Below, piece by piece: positions 33,679-40,067 of a stretch of 40,067 bases of DNA (the first letter of the stretch is position 1; every line of letters begins with the position of its first letter). A program made the position numbers and the translations under genes. The DNA comes from an uncultured Clostridia bacterium (GTDB taxonomy: Bacteria; Bacillota; Clostridia; Christensenellales; CAG-917): positions 1 through 40,067 of the forward strand of contig CANQNQ010000003.1 in the NCBI GenBank assembly GCA_947625225.1, written 5' to 3'. The notes below the pieces were generated by a model. The model was not told where the DNA came from, searched no databases, and saw only the letters and a program-made list of their open reading frames with translations.

Positions 33679-35850
33679 TCATTCCGCACTCTTCTTGAAG
33701 CGGTTTTTGAGGTTTTTGAACGCCTTGACCACCGTCTTACCGAAGGGTTCGGGCATAGCGGTGATGTCTACGATCTTGGTGTTGTTGGTGATAGAGTAGA
33801 CGACGTACACGTAGTAGCCCGTCAAGAGAACCGTCAGCACGCAGAATATAATGTAGAAGGGGTCCGTCGTTTCAAATGACGTCAACGCGGAGGAAGCGGA
33901 GTTGGATGTGATAAATCCGCTCTGGCTGAACAGTTGCGCTATTCCCAATATTCCGAACACGCCGTAGCCGGACAGCACGCCGTACATCCTTACGTCGCCG
34001 CTTATCATCGTGTAGATCAGCGCGAACACGAATCCGAGGAAGAGGTAGGTGTAATCCACTTTGACCGTGAACACCGCCACCACTGTCAGCGTGAAGGATA
34101 TCAGCAGGATAAGCTCATTGCGGTTGCGATTCTTGAAGTACAGCGATATGACGTACGCCTCAAGCACCAGCACAAACACAAGGTTGAGGATGCTGACGCT
34201 GTTTGTGACATACTTGTCGTTCATCGCCACCATGCCGTAGAGGTTGAACGCATTGTGTACAAAGTAGCTGTAGTTGGTCATCTCGTTGACGATCAGCTTG
34301 TAGTTGGCAAACGCGTCCCCTGCTTTGACGAGGTCTATCGCCGCGGGCAGTGTGAGCAGATAACCAAGCACGAGCGTCGCGGGCAGACCGAACACCATCT
34401 GCGCCCTCTTTGACGTGAACTTCTTTATGTCGTCGTTGTCCTTGATGTAGCAGTACACAAAGTATGCGATTATGATGGGCGCTATGGCGAACGCGCGGAT
34501 GTCCAGCACCACCGCCAAGGTCATCACGCCGTAGGTGGCAAGGTACTGTTTTCGCAACATAAGCAAGGTACTGACCAGAAGCAGCGCGACAAGCACGCTT
34601 TCAAAGGAGCCGTTCATGCCGCTTAGCACAAACGTGAACGGCAACACCGCATACAGCGCCGCATAGACGGTGGCGAACCTGTTGCCTACCTTTTTGCTTC
34701 CGTAGAAGTAGATGAGCATAACCACCGCTATATCCGCCAGCACGTTGATGAGCCTGAGCAGAATGGATACCGACCCCGCGGGCAGATTGTTGCCTGCGGC
34801 TCCAAGTATTGCAAGGATATACGCCACGCCCGGCGAAGTGGTCGACGCGGGATTGCTTGTGAAGTAATCGGACACACCGTTTTTGAGTCCCAACCTCTTT
34901 GCAAGGCTCACCTGAGCCGCCATATCCCCGCCGTTGCCGAATGTGGTGAGCATCAGCACCAGTCTTACGGCTACCGCGCCGAGGGCTATCATGCAGGCGA
35001 TGAACGCCGTGTGTTGATACCACTTGGGCTTGCCAACGTTCTTGTTGGAGTAGCGGTCGTCTACCCTGCCGAAGTCCGCAAACGCGTTCTTGTTGGCGTA
35101 GATGCGCTTGATGATGATGTATGCCGCAAGCAACAGCGCCGCGCTACCCACTGTGCAAAGCACGGTGAAGATTATGCCGGACACTGTGGTGTTGCTAAGC
35201 ACCGTCTTTACCTTGCGGATGTTGTTGATCTTGTAGCCGTCCGGGACGGCGGACTTTTCCACGCGCTGCATGGACACATTGTCAAACAGCACCGTGCCCA
35301 CTGCGCCATTGTCCTCATCACCCATGCACAGCGCAAGCGTAAGGTAGTCCGTGTTGCGGGGGCGCACATATGCGGTGATGGTGATATATTGTGCGGCGTC
35401 GCTGCCGTCCACCACCGTCTTCTCCTGACGATACCTCTTGAAAGAGGTGTTTTCAAGGAAGGTGAAGTATGCGCCGTAGTCGTGCGCTATATCCGCGTTG
35501 AGCCTGACGTCCACGCTGACTTTGTAAACGCAGTTGACGTCCACCTGTATGCGCTGATACACATATTGATATATCTTGTCGCTGTTGGATGTGCTCTTGC
35601 TGCTCATAGACAGCTCAAAATCCGCCTCGCCGTCCACGCTGGAGCTCTTCTGACTTCTGCGATAGTTTGCGTTGGAGCTGGTCAGCCAACCCTCAAACAC
35701 TTTTGCCGACTCGTCAAACTGCGAAAAATCGCCGTTTTGCACAAGCTCGTCGCCGATTTTTGTACGCTCCGTGTTGCAGGCTGTAAATGCGAAAAGTGCT
35801 AGTAACACGACTAGCACCGATGCACATATCATAATGAGTTTTTTCTTCAT
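33679..35850 (-). CDS. Lipoprotein-signal, carbohydrate-binding-like GT-C membrane protein
   Basis: 723 aa. A lipobox-like signal (FAFTAC, Cys25) leads into a jelly-roll-like domain (about 35-200) whose start NGDFSQF and end LFDNVSMQRV resemble CBM4/9-type modules. One membrane helix follows (about 215-240), then roughly ten more hydrophobic segments (280-680). The first extracytoplasmic loop contains GNGGDMAAQVSLAKR and SNPASTTSPGVAYIL, suggestive of GT-C/PMT-type glycosyltransferases that use lipid-linked sugars. The acceptor is unknown. Located 30 bp after rplS with AAAGGA before the ATG, so probably cotranscribed. Confidence 0.65.
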   Translation of the reverse strand: MKKKLIMICASVLVVLLALFAFTACNTERTKIGDELVQNGDFSQFDESAKVFEGWLTSSNANYRRSQKSSSVDGEADFELSMSSKSTSNSDKIYQYVYQRIQVDVNCVYKVSVDVRLNADIAHDYGAYFTFLENTSFKRYRQEKTVVDGSDAAQYITITAYVRPRNTDYLTLALCMGDEDNGAVGTVLFDNVSMQRVEKSAVPDGYKINNIRKVKTVLSNTTVSGIIFTVLCTVGSAALLLAAYIIIKRIYANKNAFADFGRVDDRYSNKNVGKPKWYQHTAFIACMIALGAVAVRLVLMLTTFGNGGDMAAQVSLAKRLGLKNGVSDYFTSNPASTTSPGVAYILAILGAAGNNLPAGSVSILLRLINVLADIAVVMLIYFYGSKKVGNRFATVYAALYAVLPFTFVLSGMNGSFESVLVALLLVSTLLMLRKQYLATYGVMTLAVVLDIRAFAIAPIIIAYFVYCYIKDNDDIKKFTSKRAQMVFGLPATLVLGYLLTLPAAIDLVKAGDAFANYKLIVNEMTNYSYFVHNAFNLYGMVAMNDKYVTNSVSILNLVFVLVLEAYVISLYFKNRNRNELILLISFTLTVVAVFTVKVDYTYLFLGFVFALIYTMISGDVRMYGVLSGYGVFGILGIAQLFSQSGFITSNSASSALTSFETTDPFYIIFCVLTVLLTGYYVYVVYSITNNTKIVDITAMPEPFGKTVVKAFKNLKNRFKKSAE

Positions 35851-35880
35851 GATGACAGTCCTTTGAAAATTGATATGCTA

Positions 35881-36219
35881 TCAGTTTTCCTTAAGTTTTG
35901 CGGCCTTGCCCGTTCTGTTCTTCAGATAGTACAGCTTCGCGCGTCTTACCTTGCCGTGGCGGACCACTTTGATGCTTTCGATTTTGGGCGAATGGAGCGG
36001 GAACGTCCTCTCTACGCCGACGCCGAACGTAACGCGGCGAACGACGATGGTCTCGCGGATGCTGCTGTTCTTTCTGGCGATGACGACGCCTTCATAGGTC
36101 TGAACGCGCTCCTTGGTGCCTTCGATAACCTTGTAGTTAACTCTGACAAGGTCGCCGATCGCGATCTCGGGCAGATCAGTTCTCATGCCCTCTTTCTCGA
36201 TTGTGTCGATGATGTTCAT
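35881..36219 (-). CDS. rplS: Large-subunit ribosomal protein bL19
   Basis: 112 aa with the family pattern [27 protein letters not shown] core, [10 protein letters not shown] and the end [21 protein letters not shown]. Preceded by a perfect AGGAGG. It normally follows trmD directly; here it lies after yraN at the end of the block and has its own promoter. Confidence 0.95.
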   Translation of the reverse strand: MNIIDTIEKEGMRTDLPEIAIGDLVRVNYKVIEGTKERVQTYEGVVIARKNSSIRETIVVRRVTFGVGVERTFPLHSPKIESIKVVRHGKVRRAKLYYLKNRTGKAAKLKEN

Positions 36220-36295
36220 AATGACTTACCTCCTATATACCAAATGTTCATTCACAAGCCTCCCTTGCCAGCGGAACATCCGAGTCACGCGTGTT
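36220..36295 (-). promoter_or_regulatory. rplS leader
   Basis: About 75 nt between promoter and ATG. L19 leaders that respond to the protein are known in Bacillota; the sequence has short GC arms (GATGTTCCGC, GGGAGGC), but I cannot confirm the fold. Confidence 0.3.
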
Positions 36296-36324
36296 ATAAT
36301 AACATATAATTTAGTTATAGACAA
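36296..36324 (-). promoter_or_regulatory. Promoter of rplS
   Basis: On the minus strand TTGTCT (36319-36324), 17-bp spacer, TATTAT (36296-36301). Confidence 0.6.
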
Positions 36325-36430
36325 GCAAATTAACCTAAAAAACTTGCGTTTAACATGCAAATATCTTTATTTTTCAGGACAAAAAGCCGCATTATGCATC
36401 GTTTATGCAATTATGCAGACATTTTTCGTC

Positions 36431-36916
36431 TCAGAAGCGGTGGCGCGGGTACTTCGCGTCGTTCTCCTCAAACGCGCCCACAATGTGATGCACGTCGTCG
36501 TAGCCCACCTCTATCACGTCAAAGCGCACGGCGCAATTGCACAGTCCCTTTGCGGCGAGATACTGCTTTGCCGCGGTGACGTATCTGCCCATCTTGTAGG
36601 GCGTGACCGCCTCCGCTCCGCTGCCGAATTGCTCCGTCTGTCTGCGCTTGACCTCGCAGAAGATTATGGTGCGCTCGCCCTTGTGCTTCTGCTCCTCGCC
36701 GAATTTGTTTTTGTGCAGCAAGGTTTTTATGGCAAAAATTATATCTGTCTTTTGTTTTATCGGTCTGCCATCGTCATCAAGATACGCCTCGGCGATTATG
36801 TCCACCTCGTTGCCCGCAAGGCTGACGTTGCGCTCCACTATTTTGTAGCCCGCGTTTTCAAGATACTCGGCGGCGAGCTGTTCGCCTATGTCGCCCGTTG
36901 ACTTAGTGCTTGGCAT
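36431..36916 (-). CDS. YraN/UPF0102 nuclease-like protein with insertion
   Basis: 161 aa against about 115-125 in the family. GDIGEQLAAEYLENAGYKIVERN and GNEVDIIA form the first half, then CEVKRR (E88, K90) and the TPYKMGRYVTAAKQYL helix complete the endonuclease-like core. Residues about 45-82 are a charged insertion between the D39 and E88 motif strands. Function in the family is unclear, possibly Holliday-junction related. The ATG overlaps the rnhB stop by 14 bp. Confidence 0.88.
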   Translation of the reverse strand: MPSTKSTGDIGEQLAAEYLENAGYKIVERNVSLAGNEVDIIAEAYLDDDGRPIKQKTDIIFAIKTLLHKNKFGEEQKHKGERTIIFCEVKRRQTEQFGSGAEAVTPYKMGRYVTAAKQYLAAKGLCNCAVRFDVIEVGYDDVHHIVGAFEENDAKYPRHRF

Positions 36917-37523
36917 TGCCCAGTATCCCTCCTATAAAAGTGTCGCGATGCAGGGGGCATTTGCCCACTTCTTTAAGCGCGGCGATGTGCTTTGCCGTGC
37001 CGTAACCCATGTTGTGCTCAAAGTCGTAGGCGGGATATATCTCCGCCATCTTCTGCATATAGCCGTCCCTCGTGACCTTCGCCACGATGGAAGCCGCCGC
37101 TATCGAGTAGGACAGCGCGTCGCCATGGATTATGCCGAAGGTCTTGTACGGAATGTCCAGCGTCAGCGCGTCAACAATGACTATGTCGGGCGTTACGGAC
37201 AGCGACATCACCGCGTCGCGCATGCACGCCTTTGTGGCGTTAAGTATGTTCATGCGGTCGATCGTCTCGTTGTCGTAGGACTTTACGGACACGGCGACGG
37301 CTTTGCTAAGTATCGCGTCGTACAGCTTTTCGCGCTTGCCTTTGCTGACCTTTTTGCTGTCGTTTACGCCGTCGATGAGGTCGTCGAGGTCCATTATGAC
37401 GGCGGCGCAGGTGACGGGGCCCGCCAAGGGTCCGCGCCCCACTTCGTCCACGCCGCATATGTATTTGTAGCCCTTCTCCCTCAGCTGATTTTCATATGTC
37501 ATAAGTTCGCTTGCGTGCACCAT
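36903..37523 (-). CDS. rnhB: Ribonuclease HII
   Basis: Cleaves RNA in RNA-DNA hybrids, including single ribonucleotides. CGVDEVGRGPLAGPV (D26, E27), the VNDSKKVS motif, IVDALTLD and IAAASIVAKVTRD. 206 aa from ATG 37523, which has AGAGGT upstream; the longer in-frame start lacks family similarity. Next to rbgA as in most Bacillota. Confidence 0.93.
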   Translation of the reverse strand: MVHASELMTYENQLREKGYKYICGVDEVGRGPLAGPVTCAAVIMDLDDLIDGVNDSKKVSKGKREKLYDAILSKAVAVSVKSYDNETIDRMNILNATKACMRDAVMSLSVTPDIVIVDALTLDIPYKTFGIIHGDALSYSIAAASIVAKVTRDGYMQKMAEIYPAYDFEHNMGYGTAKHIAALKEVGKCPLHRDTFIGGILGNAKH

Positions 37524-37597
37524 ATTTACCTCTTTTTCCGATCCATACGCAAAAATGCGCATATGAGGAGGATATATCAAAAAAGCGCGGTCGCGCT

Positions 37598-38431
37598 CTA
37601 TGGTCTTTCCAGCATAATTTTGCCCAGTTTGCCCTTGCGGAATTCGTCTATGACGGTCTTTGCCGCCCTGTCCACGTCAAGGGTGTTGCCGCGCTGTCTG
37701 AATCCGCGCGCCGCGGCGACGTTCTCCAGCGTTTGATAGGGGCTGAGATTTGACGCGTCTACGCCGTAACGGTTCTTGAAACAGTCGGGAGCGCTGACTT
37801 TAAGTTCCTCAATAAAATCGCAGGCAAGCTCCATGTTGTCAAGCACGTCGTCCTTTATGGAGCCTATGTAGGCGAGGTGATGCGCCACCCTGTCGTCCTC
37901 GAATTTGCCCCACAGCGTGCCCGGCGTGTCAAGAAAATCCACGCCGTCGATACTCAGCCACTGCTTGCCGCGCGTGACGCCGGGTCTGTCCCCCGTGACC
38001 GCCTTTGCCTTTTTTATCATGGAGTTGATTATTGTCGACTTGCCGCTGTTTGGCACGCCTACCACCATCGCTCGCACGGAGATCCTTGCGCCCTTGGCGG
38101 CAAATTTTTCAATGCGCTTTGCAGTGACTTGCTTGAGACCCGCCACTATCTGCGAGCAATCTCCGGAAGTCCCTACCGCCTTGACGTATGCCAACCCGTT
38201 GTCCGTAAAGCGACGGCACCAGCCTTCTATGTCCGCGCCCGCAACGAGGTCGCATTTGTTGAACACGTACAGCACGGGTTTGCCCTCCGTCAGCCTTGAG
38301 AGCAGCGGATTCATGCATGACTCAACCGCCCTTGCGTCTATCACGTAGATTAGGGCATCCACAAGGCACAGGCTGTCCTGCATCATCCTTATGGCTTTTG
38401 TCATATGACCGGGAAACCACTGTATGTTCAT
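37598..38431 (-). CDS. rbgA: Ribosome biogenesis GTPase RbgA (YlqF)
   Basis: Circularly permuted GTPase for late 50S assembly. N-terminal QWFPGHMTKA, then G4 NKCDL, G1 GVPNSGKST and G3 DTPGTLWGK, followed by the C-terminal RNA-binding helices. 277 aa. Its ATG overlaps the trmD stop. Confidence 0.93.
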   Translation of the reverse strand: MNIQWFPGHMTKAIRMMQDSLCLVDALIYVIDARAVESCMNPLLSRLTEGKPVLYVFNKCDLVAGADIEGWCRRFTDNGLAYVKAVGTSGDCSQIVAGLKQVTAKRIEKFAAKGARISVRAMVVGVPNSGKSTIINSMIKKAKAVTGDRPGVTRGKQWLSIDGVDFLDTPGTLWGKFEDDRVAHHLAYIGSIKDDVLDNMELACDFIEELKVSAPDCFKNRYGVDASNLSPYQTLENVAAARGFRQRGNTLDVDRAAKTVIDEFRKGKLGKIMLERP

Positions 38432-39150
38432 CAGCTTCTGTGTTTGCGCTTCTTTTTGGGCATAAAGGGCGCGATGTCCTTGGCAGCGAGCAGGTCGGGA
38501 CGGCGCTGCATGGTCGTCTCAACCGATTTTTGCAGTCGCCAGCGGTTTATCTCGTTGTGATCGCCCTTAAGCAACACATCGGGGACTTTAAGCCCTCTGT
38601 ATTCCTCCGGGCGGGTGTAGTGCGGATATTCCAGCAGTCCATCCGCAAAGCTCTCCTCGGACGTGGATTCCTCCGAACCCAGCACCCCGTCCACATAGCG
38701 CGCGACGGCGTTTATAAGCACAAGAGCCGGCAGCTCTCCTCCCGTCAGCACGTAGTCGCCGATGGATATCTCCTCGTCGATGCAGAGGGTAAGCGCCCTC
38801 TCGTCCACGCCTTCGTAGTCGCCGCAAAGCAGCAGTATCCTGTCTTTTTTTGCGAGACTTTCCACCTTGCTTTGGCAAAGAGTCCTGCCCTTTGGAGACA
38901 TGTAAATCCTAAGCGCGTCATGATTTGGGTCGACGGCTTCCACCGCGCTCACGATGGGGTCGACGGTCATCACCATGCCCGCGCCACCGCCATAGGGAGC
39001 GTCATCCGTCTTTTTGTGCTTATCCTTGGAGTAGTCGCGTATGTTGACAACGTCTACGGACAAAATGCCCTGCGAAAGCGCCTTGCCAAGCAGACTTTCA
39101 TGCAGGACGTCAAAATATTCCGGAAAAACCGTCAACACGTCAAACTTCAT
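38431..39150 (-). CDS. trmD: tRNA (guanine-37-N1)-methyltransferase
   Basis: SPOUT-fold enzyme that makes m1G37. FDVLTVFPEYFD, PYGGGAGMVM, LLCGDYEGVDERAL, the knot segment DYVLTGGELPALVL, and LLKGDHNEINRWR. 239 aa, full length. About 80 bp separate it from rimM, with no strong signal seen. Confidence 0.95.
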   Translation of the reverse strand: MKFDVLTVFPEYFDVLHESLLGKALSQGILSVDVVNIRDYSKDKHKKTDDAPYGGGAGMVMTVDPIVSAVEAVDPNHDALRIYMSPKGRTLCQSKVESLAKKDRILLLCGDYEGVDERALTLCIDEEISIGDYVLTGGELPALVLINAVARYVDGVLGSEESTSEESFADGLLEYPHYTRPEEYRGLKVPDVLLKGDHNEINRWRLQKSVETTMQRRPDLLAAKDIAPFMPKKKRKHRS

Positions 39151-39231
39151 TCTTTACAAAGAAAATTATTCCAAATTCCGCCGAATTTTGTAAAACTCGT
39201 GCGGATATTTGTGTATACAAACAGCTTTATA

Positions 39232-39738
39232 TCAGTTGTACACCACAACGCGCGGGAACAATATGTCGTCCAGCGTCATCTTGCCGCCGTCGAGGTCAAC
39301 GGATTTGATAAGCTGTTTCAGCGCTGGAAAACTCAGAGTCGAGTCGCCGTTTTTGACGACGTACACGTCCGCGGAGCCGTACTGCAACACGTCTACTATC
39401 CTGCCCACGCTCTCGCCGTCGACGATGACGTCCAGCCCGATTATATCCACGATGTAGTGCTCCCCTTCCTTGAGGGGCGGCATATCTGCGCGCTTGGCGT
39501 AAATGTACTTGCCGCGTAGACTCTCGGCGGTTTCGGCGTCGTCGACGCCCGCAAGCTTGATATAGGCAAAATTCCCCTGCACGGAGAAATGTTCAATAAC
39601 AAACTCGCGACCGTCAATCTTGAGAGCGCCGTCCAGCTTGGCGAAGCTTTCGGTGTTCAACGAATACAGCTCGGCCTTCACCTCGCCTTTGAGCCCGCGA
39701 GGCTTGAGTACCCTGCCGATCTCCAGCTCAGATCTCAT
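39232..39738 (-). CDS. rimM: 16S rRNA processing protein RimM
   Basis: Assists maturation of the 30S head with S19. The N-terminal domain starts with IGRVLKPRGLKGEVKAEL and holds LRGKYIYAKRADMP; the C-terminal PRC barrel contains GESVGRIVDVLQYG and the YN end motif LFPRVVVYN. 168 aa. It starts 11 bp inside the end of khpA. Confidence 0.93.
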   Translation of the reverse strand: MRSELEIGRVLKPRGLKGEVKAELYSLNTESFAKLDGALKIDGREFVIEHFSVQGNFAYIKLAGVDDAETAESLRGKYIYAKRADMPPLKEGEHYIVDIIGLDVIVDGESVGRIVDVLQYGSADVYVVKNGDSTLSFPALKQLIKSVDLDGGKMTLDDILFPRVVVYN

Positions 39739-39967
39739 CCTTTTCCTCGATGACCACGTTGTAGCGGACGTTGCCCTTTGCGCTTGCGGACTTGACTATG
39801 GTGCGTATGGAGCGGGCTATGCGGCCCTGCTTGCCTATCACCTTGCCGATGTCCTTTTTGGCGACGTATATAACAATGTCAACCGAGTTGCCCTTGTCCA
39901 CCTGCTCGACGGTATAATCGCCGTCGGGCACAAGCGACGCAACAAGATATTCGACAAGTTCGATCAT
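39728..39967 (-). CDS. khpA: KH-domain RNA-binding protein KhpA
   Basis: 79 aa single KH domain with the GxxG loop in VIGKQGRIARSIR. In other Bacillota and streptococci it pairs with KhpB/Jag in sRNA binding and cell-division control. ATG 39967 overlaps the rpsP stop (ATGA), so translation is probably coupled. The longer in-frame start lies within rpsP and is not used. Confidence 0.92.
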   Translation of the reverse strand: MIELVEYLVASLVPDGDYTVEQVDKGNSVDIVIYVAKKDIGKVIGKQGRIARSIRTIVKSASAKGNVRYNVVIEEKDEI

Positions 39968-40067
39968 TGCTCGCCACCCGCCTTCTTGACGGAGCCCTCG
40001 ATGACGCCCTGCGCGACCAGCAGACTTCTGACGGTGGCGGTGGGCTGAGCGCCGTTTGCAAGCCATT
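39964..40067 (-). CDS. rpsP: Small-subunit ribosomal protein bS16 (C-terminal part)
   Basis: The frame entering from the right edge reads WLANGAQPTATVRSLL, the conserved C-terminal part of bS16, then a basic tail ending at TGA 39964-39966. Only about 33 codons are inside the window. First gene of the rpsP-khpA-rimM-trmD block. Confidence 0.85.
   Translation of the reverse strand, partial: WLANGAQPTATVRSLLVAQGVIEGSVKKAGGEQ

Noticed and set aside
1..40067. tRNA or rRNA genes
   Set aside because: No cloverleaf with a TTCRANY arm or rRNA-like stretch was found by eye in intergenic regions; this is not a substitute for a tRNAscan run.

Overview
The window is a piece of a spore-forming Bacillota (Clostridia-type) chromosome. 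It carries spoVAC-spoVAD-spoVAE and yunB, the Gram-positive nusA-ylxR-ylxQ-infB-rbfA-nrnA-truB-ribF order, rpsB-tsf, pyrH, frr-uppS-cdsA-dxr-rseP-ispG, and the rpsP-khpA-rimM-trmD block with rbgA and rnhB. The core genes look moderately GC-rich and are nearly all on the minus strand. I cannot place the organism below class level from sequence alone.

Bases 1-3490 are a different, AT-rich accessory region. It starts with the end of an unknown plus-strand gene whose last ~90 bp are duplicated in tandem. Next comes a minus-strand rolling-circle (HUH) replication initiator at 657-1706. Beyond it (1729-3410) is a dense array of very small elements. Two copies of a cassette each hold a minus-strand basic peptide of 45-46 aa, a plus-strand small RNA antisense to the region after it, and a minus-strand hydrophobic peptide of about 30 aa. 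Further plus-strand small RNAs lie around them, several with near-consensus sigma-A promoters of exactly 17-bp spacing and with intrinsic terminators. Copy 1 sits directly upstream of rep, like the copG / antisense RNA / repB copy-control block of pMV158-type plasmids. I regard this array as the most likely undescribed system in the window.

From 3501 to 22682 the minus strand reads (in transcription order) rpsB-tsf, pyrH, frr-uppS-cdsA-dxr-rseP-ispG, a PolC-related exonuclease, then rimP-nusA-ylxR-ylxQ-infB-rbfA-nrnA, truB-ribF and a TIM-barrel endonuclease IV-like gene. This covers translation initiation and elongation, ribosome maturation, isoprenoid and undecaprenyl synthesis and phospholipid synthesis. 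The gene in the usual polC position has only the N-terminal, OB and exonuclease parts; both PHP halves and the polymerase are absent.

From 22860 to 32700 come a DUF1292 gene, ruvX, an ABC-2 exporter pair, rarA, yunB (plus strand), the spoVA genes and lepA. A plus-strand glycerophosphodiesterase follows. The last block (33679-40067, minus) holds an unusual lipoprotein-type membrane glycosyltransferase with an N-terminal carbohydrate-binding-like domain, rplS, yraN, rnhB, rbgA, trmD, rimM, khpA and the 3' end of rpsP. Here rplS is displaced from its usual place after trmD to the end of the block.
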